The position numbers and the translations under genes are program-made. The notes beneath the pieces were generated by a model that made no database searches, was not told the origin of the DNA, and saw only the letters and a program-made list of their open reading frames with translations. Below are positions 33,461-45,610 of a stretch of DNA of 64,000 nt, one piece after another. This DNA comes from Schistocerca nitens (taxonomy: Eukaryota > Arthropoda > Insecta > Orthoptera > Acrididae): NCBI RefSeq assembly GCF_023898315.1, contig NC_064614.1, forward strand, positions 1,053,946,432-1,054,010,431, in the 5' to 3' direction. Within the stretch, counting starts at the first letter, position 1; every line of letters starts with the position of its first letter.

Positions 33461-35697
33461 AAAGAGATAAAATATTTTTTTAGGGTTTGTATGTACAGTC
33501 GTGCTCAAAAGTATCCGAACGAGCTGAATTGCATTTCGCCTGATTCGCATGCAACCCACATAACGCAGCTCTATAGCAGGTCCTCTAATCGCTCCTTGGT
33601 ACAGTCGTTTGACTAGTGAAAATGGTTCCAACAAGTCACCACTAGAAAACACTGCTCTGTATCGCAATAACTCAAGATGTAAAGTAATACTACGACACTA
33701 CAAATATCAGGGAACACCTTATCACAGATAAGACTGTCCTTAAGGCTTGTAAGCTCACATTTATTACAATAAACGACATACCTGAAATGTCACCACTCTC
33801 ATTATTACGTCAGATAGGTAATGCACGTAGTAAGTTTGTCGTATTCATGATTTCCTCTTCAAAGTAACATACCGTACTTATTATTTAACACAAAATGACA
33901 TTAAAATTTTAAGTTATTCACGAGCATCTAGTTGAGAATATGTATGAATTTCAAATGACACGACGAACCGTCTCGTTCTGAATATGGATTCAAATCCAGT
34001 TCATGCAGACTAAGCAAAGATTTCGTGACTGACGGAAACTAACAGTCATTCCTGATTAGGCATACAGAGGGGGATATACCTCGATTTTAGACAGTATCAA
34101 TTAGCAAATATCAACTTTAAATTACATAACGCAAACATTTTTAACGGACCCGAATTTCTGCCCAGCACCTATTTTCCCTGTTAACGAACTACGAGGGATG
34201 TTAAATATTGCTTCTTAACAAGTAACTTACTTCAAATGCCGTGAGGTAAAGCTTTGTGTTGGACAGGGATTCGAACCCAGAACCTAATAAGATAGATATC
34301 GAAGCACAATCAACTGTGACATATCGCATTTTCTCGGCAGTAGCTAGATGTTTCAACTGAAATGACGAGGCAAAACATTAATTTTTTCCTTCCGAGGACA
34401 CCAACCCGGCACCTATCGCTGTTATATTCTAGAGAAAACGAACGTTAAATATGGGTTTTTTTGCACCAGCAGTGGCATGTGAGCATGTTTGAACTAGAAA
34501 TAATATGACGAAGAGTTTAGTGCTGACTGGGAATAGAGCCCCACACATATCGTTGTTGACTACACGCAAAGAGACGTCAGCTACCGAATTTTTCTCCACC
34601 AGCAACTCAGAATAACATCTTGAACTTACAGTGATCTCGCAAATAGTTCTGTGTCTCAATGGGAGTCAAAAACGTCAAATATCGTTAGTGTTGACAACAA
34701 ATGAAAATACCATAAAAATCGAAATTATTATCCACAGCAGATACGTGTTCTCATGCTAGATCTTGATAATACATAATGAAATCTTTAGTGCCGGGCCAGG
34801 ATTCGAACCCATTCACGCGCAATATGTGGAGATGTAGAGCAATCTGCAGTTTTGAACAAACAACAATTTGTAGCCGAGCTGTATTGTCACGAAGGGAACA
34901 AATTCCGCGTTAAGGGCGGTCTGAGTTGCATTCCTAGTTCAGAACCAATTCTGTCGATATACAGAAGCTCAGATAAAAGATGGAATAAGTGTCCTGTGAG
35001 CCTACATAGCGTCTGTTTCGTCACTAGAAATAAATAACTAGTATAAGAAACGATACTGGTTTCTACATGTCGCCAGTCCAGACTTTATTGTGGCTCAACC
35101 TAACGTTTACTTGGTAGAGAAGGAATATCATTTCTAATGTGAATTTCACACCACAATGACATTATATCTTCTTCACTTGGTGTAGCCAGAAGAGAATGGA
35201 ATCTGTCTCTCCCTATCTAAAGTGACTGACCGAAGTTGGAATCGAACCCACACCATAGATATACGAATCTCTCATCATCCCAGCAGACCACCAAATCCTC
35301 TTCTCAGTGGCTCATTTTTCTATCATAACGCCGTTGTGCCACACTGGCTGAGAATTCTGACACACAGGCTCCCTGTATTAATTTGCAGCATGTTCAGTAA
35401 ATTCATTTACTTGGTTGACCGAATCACCATCAACTAGCTGCCTCGGCTACCCAGTGCATACATTCAACTTTATTTTGTAATCACAAAAATAAAATCACGA
35501 AACTGCCACCAACACAGAACTGCCAACAGTGTAGGATGCAGAAATTTAAATAGGAAGTGTTCCTTTTAGTGATGGGCTAAACTGCGATTTTCCGATATCA
35601 GTGATTTCTGTGAATGCTACTTTTCAGTATCTGCTATTCTTAACTGCGATTTGTCGCAGTTAAGAGTCGCAGTTAAGGAACATAGGTCGTGTATCCC

Positions 35698-35860
35698 TCC
35701 GCCACTGCGATTTCTGCTACTTCCGCGATTTCTGCTACTTCTGTGACTTCTGCTACTTCTGCGATTTCTGCTACTTCTGCGATTTCTGTGACTTCTGCTA
35801 CTTCTGCGATTTCTGTGACTCCTGCTACTTCTGCGATTTCTGCGACTTACTACTGTATGA
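35698..35860. repeat. Minisatellite in the hAT element (9/18-bp units)
   Basis: Runs of gcgatttctgctacttct alternating with gtgacttctgctacttct repeat about nine times. The underlying 9-mer is (g)cgatttct / gctacttct. These share the gcgattt core with both ends of the element. Confidence 0.85.
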
Positions 35861-37204
35861 AAAAGTTACATCTGTCAACACGGAAAATTGCATCGCAACA
35901 AACCTGTCATTGGCAAGTATGTTTTACGTTTTTTCTTCCGTTGGCTTTAATTTTGTATTAAAGAAACAACTGTGAAAATATTAATAGTGTAATTAATATG
36001 TAAGTACCCATACAGTACCGTAATAGTTCGTATTTAGAAAATGAATTCTAACATATTGTTATGTTCACAGGTACCTGAACTACATTTCAGTCACTCAGTA
36101 AAGTGATAACTGAAAATATCATTGTCAACAGATCTGAAGAAATTGCCACTGCATCTTTAGACCGTTTTCGTCAGACGAGAGGTTAGTTTCTAAGCGTTTC
36201 GATGGACTTAATTACTTCAGTGAGATCGTTCTTGCAAATGTGATATTCATTATAGCAAATATTAGCAATCTACTCTGTCAATTATACTTCTAGTAATTAA
36301 TGACAGCAAAAATTGTTTAATAATCCTTGTGTTTTTGCAGACACAGTTCTGACTCTGATTACTGGTTGCTGTACGTATCTATCCACATCAAGGCTGTTGG
36401 GAGGGACTCGTGAAGATTCAAGACAGCTCTTAGAGGATTTGCAGTTTAAAAGTGAAACAATTGTGAAATAAGTGTGTGAATGATTAAGCTGTGTTTTATC
36501 GAAGTTGTTGTGCGATTTTAAAGGAATAATAAATGTCAAATACAGTGAGTGAATAATAAAAATCTCATTTTCCACATGTTTAAGCCGTCCTATACCCATA
36601 ATTTTCCGCCACTTACTTATTGGTAAACACTTGTTGGAGAGCGACATGCCCCCCCCCCCCCCCCGCCCCCTTTCTCCACAATCTTGGTGTGACACTGACC
36701 TGTAACATATCCCGAAGTCTACAATATGCATTTTGAGGCTGTTGATATGAAAGTGGTAAGTACAGATCTTCCAGTTAAATCAGGAATAGCTTAAGTGCAT
36801 TACTTGAAAGTAACACAGGAAAAGCTTACTTATGTAGGTGGTAGTAGTGTCGGCAAAAAGTTCTTGTGTGTGAAGTTGCCATGTAGAACACCAGGTGTAA
36901 AACTTTTCTCCCGAGTCTTGAACTGTGTCGTAACAAAAGTGAGGCATTCATATGACTGTTTTCATTTCTCTACACTTATACAGATGTCTGAGTTCTGCTG
37001 TGTTAACATTGCAAAGTCCTGTAGGCATGTGGAGTATTAACCAAAACTGTCATATTGGAAGCAGAATCAAACACATTTGTTACGTTACTTGATATTTTCA
37101 GGAGAAAACGGCAATGTTGCTTCTTATTAATATAATACATTCAGAGTCACAGCAGTATTTGACCAACCATAACTGATGCTGAATGTGCATGTCGTCATAT
37201 AATA

Positions 37205-37441
37205 TGAAAGGCTTATTTCAATAGTGGTACAAGTCCACTACCTCCACTTTTCTGTCTATAATGCTTCTGAAATTAGTGATCCAAACAAACATAAATAAAG
37301 GTATATCTCTAGCAAGAAGCCATATGCTTGAATATTTCTGGTATCTCAACTGCAGATTTTTCAGCGCTCATTTAACTTTACGACTCTATATCTCAAAATT
37401 AACAAAAATGGACTTGTACCACTATTGAAATAAGCCCTTCA
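37205..37441. mobile_element. MITE nested in the hAT element, 237 bp
   Basis: Ends tgaaaggcttatttcaatag and its inverted copy (ctattgaaataagcccttca) extend for about 33 bp with one mismatch and are flanked by TA on both sides. No coding potential. A mariner-type or other TA-targeting family is likely from the target duplication. Confidence 0.8.
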
Positions 37442-37507
37442 TATGCACACACAGCACATCGATCTCGTGAGGCACAAGGCTCTCATAACGAAGTACGTAC
37501 GTCGGTC

Positions 37508-37985
37508 AACAGATGACACTAGGAAAAGTATGTTAACTGCGCTTTTTAGTTGCTACTTGCGACTCTTAGTTGCGATTTGTCACAGAAATCGCAGTTTGAC
37601 TCGGTAGCGAATAGCGTAGTATGAACTTTGCTCAACAGATGGCAGTGCTAACTGCGCTTTTTAGTTGCTACTTGCGACTCTTAGTTGCGACTTGTCACGG
37701 AAATCGCAGTTAGACTCCATAGCGTACCGCAGAGATGGGCGTAGTACGAACTTTGACCCACAGATGGCACTGTTAACCGCGCTTTTTAGCTGCTACTTGC
37801 GACTCTTAGTTGCGACTTGTCACGGAAATCGCAGTTAGACTCCATAGCGTACTGCAGAGATGGACGTAGTACGAACTTCGGCTAACAGATGCCACTGTTA
37901 ACCGCGCTTTTTAGTTGCTACTTGCGACTCTTAGTTGCGACTTGTCACTGAAATCGCAGAAAGCAGTGCTAAATTCGACCAATAG
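37508..37985. repeat. Four tandem units of about 115-125 bp in the hAT element
   Basis: The unit start, gttaac(t/c)gcgctttttag or close variants, occurs at 37,532, 37,647, 37,772 and 37,897. Each unit continues with tgctacttgcgactcttag, a gcgac/aaatcgcag inverted pair, and the cagatggcac block. A fifth degenerate fragment follows to about 38,060. Position near one end suggests subterminal binding repeats. Confidence 0.85.
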
Positions 37986-39929
37986 ATGGCTCACGTCTTT
38001 GAATGTGAAATACTACTTGCGACTGCTAACTGTGACTGAAATCGCAGTTAGATTTTGTAAAGTTGCTACTGTGATATCTGTGACTTCTCAGTCACTGCGA
38101 TTTCTAACAGATACGCGATTTCCTGCCCACCACTAGTTCCTTTCCACTTGAGCTACTCTATTGCGCTATCTGTTTGTTGAAAACGTCGTGCAGTGCAAAA
38201 GAAAAGGTATAACTGTTTGTCTCTCATAATTCTAGACCCGGCCACATGCATTATCTCACATCGCTGTGGAATGCGGAAGTTCTGGAGGAATTGTATTTGA
38301 GTTCTGGAGCTGTTGTACCCATGTGTCAGCTGGTAGTGTAATGGTAAGTGCCGTGACCTGTAGAAAAGATTTACACGATTTCGAGTACATTCATGGCTAC
38401 AATTTTTTAAAACACAATTCCACTGTCTCCTTAAGTTATCTACGTAATGGAAGTTGTAACATAATTCTCTTCAATTCTCAACCCAAAATAGTCGCATGTG
38501 GGAAATGGGCTAACTTCTACAACATTTTATTCTTTTCAGGTTTAATAGACAACCAGGCAGCAGACGCATCTCGAAACTTTTGTATTATGTATGGGGAGTG
38601 TGCATCATGCCTAAATATGTCGGAAAAGTATTTTCTACATTAGCTGTCGTCTGGTAGTGGCATTTTATTCTTCTTCAAACCTTGTTTGAGAGCTTTAACT
38701 CTGAACAAGTTTACTACATGCATGTAATCAATAAACCGCATGTGCATTTTCAGACTGTTATAGATAACATCAGAGAATTCGCATATATTGTTGATGATTA
38801 ATTTCTCTCTCATGATTATTATTGTTTTAACGGCACTAAAGGAAACCTTACGAAAATTGTGAGCTGTATTATAAGAAATGTAATAAAACTACCCACGATA
38901 ATCTTACGACGAAAGTCTGTTTTAATAAAACTGAGTATCTGTACACAAGCGTGCCTCTATCATCACGAATTGGTAAAATACTACTCACTTAGATTTTGAG
39001 TGGGTCTGTGTTTAACTGGTATGCTGTGTCATACTCAAGATGAATGCAAATGTGGCATTTCATAAATAAAGTTATGTATTCCTAGAAACCCAAAATTTGC
39101 TTGTCAGCAGCGGAAAGAGGCGTTACCTGTTGTGCAGCATTGTAAGTTTTTCACCATGAGCCGAAAGTATTTTCTTGATATTTCTTTAGCGATGTTTGAT
39201 CTGACTGCTTGTAGCTCTTTCACAGAAGGGATAAAAACTCTACACTCCATGAGACTGGAACTGCGAACCATAACAGACGCTCTTTCACAGGTCAGCATGT
39301 TACCAGACAGCTGGCCGAAGAACTTCGAGTCTTAGCGTCCTCTTACGAGACCAATAGGTGCTACAACTCGTAAATCGCTGTTTGAAGGACGAGATTAGTT
39401 GCGATTTCCACGTGCAACGACTTTCCTGGGCTGAAAACCGTAAATTTACAATCTTTTGTTACACCTCAAGCGATAATAACTCAGATTATTCAATGGAAAT
39501 GACAGGTAAAATCAAGTGAACTTTGAGGCTTAATTCCGTGCACACCAGGAAGTAACTCGTCGATCACAAAGTTGCCAAACATACATTACCTTGTTGCCAA
39601 ATCCCAGTTACAATACCCGCAGGAAGAAGACGAACCGATGTGATCTTAGAGCGGGCTGGGAAGTGACCATAGCTGGTGTCTCCAAGTCGCGGCTGCAGCG
39701 GCTTGGAATAGGTAATGCGTCTGATTCGCATTTCTGTAAGTAGGTTTAGGGACTGGAGCGTAGTTACTAATAATACTCAGAACTGACTGCAAACTAAGCA
39801 TCATAAATCAGTAACTCTCATAGTTGTTTTTATATTTCTTTCGTAAGTGTACTCAGAACTAAGAAACTCATTCACAGACGTTTTTGTGCCTCGCCGATAG
39901 TCGAGCACAACAAACAAATAAAAATAAAA

Positions 39930-39942
39930 AAGAATGTGTGTT

Positions 39943-39983
<41 letters not shown>

Positions 39984-40015
39984 AATCAAAAAGGATGAGA
40001 GAGAGAGAGAGTAAA
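39930..40015. repeat. (GT)n(GA)n microsatellite in the left arm
   Basis: A gt/tg run is followed by ga runs around an interruption (aaatcaaaaaggatg). Its partner in the right arm, a ct/ca run at about 47,608-47,672, differs in length and interruptions, as expected of slippage after the arms were formed. Confidence 0.85.
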
Positions 40016-40051
40016 AAATTGTAAAGAAATTGAATCATGATATGTAAAGAA

Positions 40052-40771
40052 TGGACAGTGTCTTGAAAAGAGGGTATAAGATGAATATCAACAAAAGCAA
40101 AACGAGGATAATGGAATGTAATCGAATTAAGTCGGGTGATGCTGAGGAAATTAGATTAGGAAATGAGACACTTAAAGTAGTAAAGGAGTTTTGCTATTTG
40201 GGGAGCAAAATAACTGATGATGGTCAAAGGAAAGAGGATTAAAAATGTAGACTGGCAATGGGAAGGAAAGCGTTTCTGAAGAAGAAAAATTTGTTAACAT
40301 AGAGTATAGATTTAAATGTCAGAAAGTTGTTTCTGAAAGTATTTGTATGGAGTGTAGCCATGTATGGAAGTGAAACACGGACGATAACTAGTTTTGACAA
40401 GAAGAGAATAGAAGCTTTCGAAATGTGGTGCTACAGAAGAATGCTGAAGATTAGATGGGTAGATCATATAACTAATGGGGAGGTATTGAATAGGATTTGG
40501 GAGAAGAGAAGTTTGTAGCACAACTTGACTGGAAGAAGGGATCGGTTGGTAGGACATGTTCTGAGACATCGACAGATCACCAATTTAGTATTGGAGGGCA
40601 GCGTGGAGGGTAAAAATCGTAGAGGGAGACCAATAGATGAATACACTAATCAGATTCACAAGGATGTAGGCTGCAGTAGGTACTGGGAGATGAAGAAGCT
40701 TGCACAGGATAGAGTAGCATGGGGAGCTGCATCAAACCAGTCTCAGGACTGAAGACCACAACAACAACGAC
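40052..40771 (+). mobile_element. 5'-truncated RTE LINE fragment in the left arm
   Basis: It encodes the end of the same RT as the element at 26,390-29,148, starting after the catalytic box (MDSVLKRGYKMNINKSKTRI) and ending with VAWGAASNQSQD, with stops at about 40,240 and 40,516. The 3' tail is acaacaac. A 10-bp duplication, atgtaaagaa, flanks it (40,042-40,051 and 40,772-40,781). The right arm has the empty site at about 47,564-47,573. Confidence 0.95.
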
Positions 40772-40781
40772 ATGTAAAGAA

Positions 40782-40873
40782 ATCATTCATTAAAATGACA
40801 CGTTCCACATCATTAAGAAATATCGTATTCATGATCTATGAAACAACAATTAATCTAATGTAATCTAATCTAA
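40782..40873 (+). mobile_element. LINE 3' UTR remnant with TAATC tail, shared by both arms
   Basis: The stretch aatgacacgttccacatc ... tcatgatctatgaaac ends in a (taatc)-type tail (ttaatctaatgtaatctaatctaatg). The inverted copy in the right arm is at about 47,474-47,560. The tail resembles the one of the LINE at 4323-5088. Because both arms have it, it was in place before the inverted duplication, or was copied between arms. Confidence 0.7.
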
Positions 40874-41130
40874 TGATATCATATTGATGACTAGCCATGA
40901 AGAGTCATGAATTACCGAAATTTTTGCTAATACCAGTAACCAAATCTAAACTTGAAAATAAAAGACGACTATTTTTGTAATAAACCGGGACTTCTATCAA
41001 GACTCTTTCGTCCCCGTTAACTAACCAAGAAAGATGTCTGATATACCTCTATTCTGAAGTAACAAAGTGTGCATGCATTTAAAGATGAAGTGCATGATGT
41101 GAAATTCTATGACGGAGATACGAACCCAAC

Positions 41131-42334
41131 TCGTAATCGGACTGTTAACTAAGTAAAATCAAATGGTTCATATCGGTTTTTCTTACCAGCTGCTAGGTGT
41201 TTGAATCTAAAATAAGGATACAAACTTTTGTGCCTAAGCGATAATCGAACTGCACACCTACCATGCATCCACGAATATAGCTTAAGTATCAGTTGATTAC
41301 TCAGCAATAGTAAGATGTGTGCATGTTTGACCAGAAATAACGACACCTATTGCGATTGTTGGCAACACATGAACAGACATTAAAAATGTACGTTAATTTT
41401 CACTAACAGGCCGGTGTGCACGTGATAGGGCTTGAAATGAAATTATGAATATTTTTGTACTGGATCAGAATTCGGACCCACATACTTACCTTTGGAGGAG
41501 ACCTAGAGAAGATTGCAGTCTTGATAAAAGGAAAGAAATGATTGAACTATACTGTTCCGAGAGATTCAGATCCTCGAAAGAGGAGCTACGAATTCGATTC
41601 ACAGTTCAGCACCAAATTTTTCAGTGTCTCTAGTTCAATCAAGTACAAGTAAAGTAAGAGCCCTGTTCCTTTAAATGGCTATCGGTTCATCAAATAAAAT
41701 AAAATTTTCTAATGTAAGTAAGTTTACTGGCGACTAAATTTCTGTTTACCATGACTTCCGCCTATGTCACTGACCAGCGTAAACCGCCTCTCCCCAGTTG
41801 GTAATGAAGGAACGTGATGTTTAATGAGGATTCTGGATTATAACGTCTTTCTCTTGATGTTACCAGGGGTAAAGTAAATCTGTTTGTGCCTCTTAAAAGT
41901 AAATGACTGAACCCACGCATTGCACCTGTGATAGTTCGTTCCGCCAGACCATTGTGGCCACATTTCCCAGCCCCAGGAGTGTGCTGTAACAGATGATGTG
42001 CTTAGCTTACAAAATTAGTCACGGTGGAAAAAACGCGCGTCTATGAAATGGTTAAGTAGAAGCAAGCTTCTGAAGCGGAGATTATGCTATTTTCATGTCA
42101 GCAGGATGTAAAGACTCTTCTAGGTATCATAGGCTCGATGTGAAGCCATTTTGAAATTATCACAAATTCAGCAAATTTCTTAGTTCGAGAAAATCCACTG
42201 GGAAGTGTGAAGTTACTGGATAATTCGATTATTACCGTTATTATTACTATCATTTTATTCATACCGCTGCTGGAACACTGTACTTGAAGATCATGTGATG
42301 CCTTTTGGTCACTATAGAAGTAATTTCCCAAGAA
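41131..42334. repeat. Left-arm segment missing from the right arm (about 1.2 kb)
   Basis: The left arm reads cgaacccaac | tcgtaatcgg ... aagaaca | ggttctttccctgtc, while the right arm, reversed, joins cgaacccaac almost directly to ggttccttccctgtc. The extra contains further tRNA-like modules (B-box complements at about 41,243 and 41,468). A deletion from the right arm is likelier than an insertion because no target duplication or transposon end is visible. Confidence 0.65.
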
Positions 42335-43770
42335 CAGGTTCTTTCCCTGTCTACGGAATCCTTTACATGTTAATATCAAACATCAGTAATTACTCGTAGA
42401 TTACATTAAAACTAAAATAATTGATGGAGACGTTACTTGATAACAAAAACGCGCTGCCTTTCTTCATTTACTTGCGCCTATAAATGGCTATCGAGTACTG
42501 CCAAACCAAAAGGCAAGAGATCTTACTGCCTTCCGATATACGTCGCTGTTAGTTCTTCCATATGATTTGGTCGACATGACGTGCTTCAAGTTGTGTATGA
42601 CAGACAATGTTTTAGAAAATCAATTGCTTTCCTTTGCAATAAACAGAAAGATTTTCATTCTAAGCTATCCAAGTACAAAATTTTCGCAATATTATTTCAA
42701 ATTTAATATTCACTTCTATAATGTAGGAAAGTATTTCACAGTTGCAAAACTCGCATCCGACACATTGACCTTAACACTTAGTCGCTGACCATACATTCTA
42801 GCTCAGAGTGACACCAGTTTAAGTAACCTAATGTAGCGAAGACTGTTTGCCAGTGCTCTTCCTCACCGGAAATTATGCAATTCACTCATTGGGCTCCATA
42901 AGAACACTGTAACAGTAATTTCTGTGTGTATGCAATGCATATGGATTAGAATTTAGTGATGCTCTCTCTTCCAGTTCTGTATACAATATGCCTGACCTAA
43001 ACGGGCCCTTTATCATTACAGGCCCTGGGCAGTGCAACATCATACTGACAACAGTAGTGTGCTTATAGTGACAACCTGACTGTTCGTTTTACCTGATTTT
43101 GTAATCATTTAAATAAAACAACATGACCTTCCAGTGGAGACATTTCGTCCCCCTTTTCCTTCTGTGAAATTTGTCAGTAAGCTTTTTACCTTCCAACCAG
43201 TGAAATGCGGCAGGGTACGGCCGGTGAATGATTCACAAACCACGATTTAGTGCCGTTAAGACGATTTATTTAAACGTCACAAGACTGCACATAGGTGCAA
43301 TCGATTTTGAGGAGCAAAGTGTTTGTTATCTTACTTTTGTGACAGGTGGGCATAAGTGATTTCCAAAGACTATTAATGTACTGAAATAATATTTTGTCAC
43401 AAAGTAACAAGGTGTTTTATCCGTATATATTTTGTAGGAAACTGTAATCGTCATGGAAGATTATACACTTGAATGTTTGACACAACTGGTAGGAGAAAAC
43501 GCTGCATATTAACCAAACCCCGCGCCTCCTCTCCATATCCTCCTATGACACGAGCACGGGATTCTCCTTGCATACCGCTACAGAGCTGTTCCTAGCACAG
43601 CTGAGAATTGGCAACACTGTCACAAACATTAGGCAACACTGTGACAGGGCAATCACTTCCGCGTATGGTACTGAATTGACTCGCTAAATTCGCTTGATAT
43701 TCCCTTTCCATTTGAATGACTCGTGCTAGATAATCCTCATGTAAACTAAGACACTGAGACAGAAAATTCA

Positions 43771-44020
43771 CCGAGCGAGGTGGCGCAGTGGTTAGACACT
43801 GGACTCGCATTCGGGAGGACGACGGTTCAATCCCGCGTCCGGCCATCCAGATTTAGGTTTTCCGTGATTTCCCTAAATCACTCCAGGTAAATGCCGGGAT
43901 GGTTCCTCTGAAAGGGCACGGCCGACTTCCTTCCCCATCCTTCCCTAATCCGATGAGACCGATGACCACGCTGTCTGGTCTCCTTCCCCAAACCAACCAA
44001 CCAACCAACCAACCAACCAA
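43771..44020 (+). mobile_element. Second SINE family, tRNA-headed with (CCAA)n tail
   Basis: The head reads gagcgaggtggcgcagtgg (A-box) and cggttcaatcccgcgtccgg (B-box), followed by a body (tttccgtgatttccctaaat, ccgatgaccacgctgtctgg) and an aacc tetranucleotide tail. It is flanked by a perfect 11-bp duplication, cagaaaattca (43,760-43,770 and 44,021-44,031). It differs in body and tail from the main SINE of the window. Confidence 0.9.
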
Positions 44021-44144
44021 CAGAAAATTCAATTTTTTGTCTAAAGAAATGCTATTCTTCACATAAGTGACAACTTTTATCATCTTTCACTATGCGTTAT
44101 GAGGCTGAGCGACAAATACCATGATGAGAGTGACGTATAGGCAG

Positions 44145-44225
44145 CAGTGTGTCCGTAGCCCGGTGGTACCACCCGTGTCTCGGGTCAGAACGGCTCGATC
44201 AGTCGTCAGTTCTAACCGTGGTAGG
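44145..44225 (+). repeat. tRNA-like module in the spacer
   Basis: gtagcccggtggtacc fits a degenerate A-box and agttctaaccgtgg a degenerate B-box, about 50 bases apart, as in a tRNA gene. The stems do not pair convincingly, so it is not a functional tRNA. It is one of many such modules in the foldback element. Confidence 0.55.
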
Positions 44226-45075
44226 GGCCAGCGTATGCGAGCATTTTTTTCTGATATATTTTATGGAGCTGCGAATTTCCAGAAAAAATTCTGTATCGAA
44301 ATCGGAAGAAAACCTTTACACATCAAATCCTCTTGGTAGCTCGACTCACTAAATTGTGTTAATGGTCATAGATCTTGGCTTTCTGACAGCCAAGCTGCTA
44401 CGCAATACCAGTGTCTCTGAAGAAATTCGAATCGACCATCAGTGATACGAATTTCAATATTGTTCTTCACTTAAGACTCACATGCCAGGGTGGTAAGTAT
44501 GAAGGAAATGAACCTCTTGATTACTATATGGCCTCTATGCTAAATTTCCACAGTAGCAATTAGGAACTCCCTGCAGACATTTGCTAACAGCGGCTCTAGC
44601 AACTTACTTTTTCTCTGGGCAGCTTCAAGTATGGGCAATTTTGTCGCCTTAAATCCAATTGAATATTTTAAATATCACTTGTGAACAGCGTTCATTTCAC
44701 CATTAATTAAGGTATAGACCTCAAAAGAAGCCATTTGCCTGAGTAGCTATAGAGCAGGTTCTGATAGGTATTGACACAATCTTTTGCATCCATTTACCAT
44801 AGAGAATCAAAGAAAGAAACTCAAACACATTACATTGCATTTACTCTCTGTGCCTTGACTAATACCTATGAATCCATGACAATAATAAATTATTTGAGGA
44901 ACCTCCCATGAAAGGAAAAAGAACAGAATGTGACGCTTTAATTGTGGTGCACTGGATCAGAAACAACGAAATTAATTTTGTGCCACATTGATGTATTGCA
45001 TTCTAGTGTAATAAAATAATCATCAAAAAACGGTTTTGTGCCTCCTTTGCAATCAAGAGTGAAACACAAATCGTA

Positions 45076-45240
45076 GGCGCTTCAGTCTGGAACCTCGTGA
45101 CCGCTACGGTCGCAGTCTCGAATCCTGCCTTGAGCATGGATGTGTGTGATGTCCTTAGGTTAGTTAGGTTTAAGTAGTTCTAAGTTCTAGGGGACTGATG
45201 ACCACAGATGTTAATTCCCATAGTGCTCAGAGCCATTTGA
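45076..45240 (+). mobile_element. 5'-truncated main-family SINE in the spacer
   Basis: It starts at ggcgcttcagtctggaacc, has a damaged B-box (cagtctcgaatcctgcc) and the body to agccatttga. A perfect 10-bp duplication, acaaatcgta, flanks it (45,066-45,075 and 45,241-45,250). Confidence 0.9.
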
Positions 45241-45610
45241 ACAAATCGTAGACAGATTTTATGGGTCACCACTCAACAACATTAAAGCATTTTACATGGT
45301 CGATAGTGCGGAGTGGAGCAGACGTTGTCGGCGGAAGGCGAGACAATGCAGTGTCTCAGCCCTCGCCGGTAGGCAGTAAACGGGTCCCAGAGAACTCAGA
45401 CGCATGCGGTGTTCAGAGGCAGATGGTCGGCAAATCTTTCGCTAAAACATTTTGGACCAAACTGTTATTACCAGTGTGACAGAAAGCGAAATCTATTGCA
45501 GATTCGCTTGAATTACACTCATAGCTTCAGCACCGAGAGGAAAGGGGCGATAAAAACTTTGTCGACGTGTGATTTTAGTTACCAGACGTCGTATTAGCTA
45601 GTCTCGCGTT

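Larger units (their letters stand above)
35567..38135. mobile_element. Non-autonomous hAT element, 2.57 kb
   Basis: Ends tagtgatgggc and gcccaccacta are imperfect inverted repeats of the hAT type. An 8-bp duplication, gttccttt, flanks it (35,559-35,566 and 38,136-38,143), the hAT signature length. The right arm has the uninterrupted site (single aaaggaac at about 49,452-49,459). No transposase frame exists inside. Subterminal regions at both ends are rich in a gcgattt/aaatcgc motif, possible transposase-binding sites. Confidence 0.9.
33496..43275 (+). repeat. Left inverted arm of the foldback element
   Basis: It pairs with 51,508-46,298 read backwards. Landmarks with their partners: 33,600-33,740 with 51,410-51,270; the 61-codon frame at 34,852-35,037 with 50,166-49,981 (identical peptide); 39,104-39,298 with 48,502-48,308 (identical 64-residue peptide); 42,400-43,275 with 47,190-46,298. 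Extras not in the partner: hAT 35,567-38,135, LINE 40,052-40,771 and about 1.2 kb at 41,131-42,334. Minus those, the arm is about 5.3 kb. Small frames are probably chance, since they lie among tRNA-like modules. Confidence 0.85.

Noticed and set aside
35698-35860. A CRISPR-like array
   Set aside because: The units are contiguous 9/18-mers with no unique spacers, and the sequence is eukaryotic. It is a minisatellite within a hAT element.
39801-39989. Ser-Leu/Thr-His repeat peptide over the microsatellite
   Set aside because: The peptide is produced by reading a GT/GA dinucleotide run. The mirrored copy near 47,600 differs in length.
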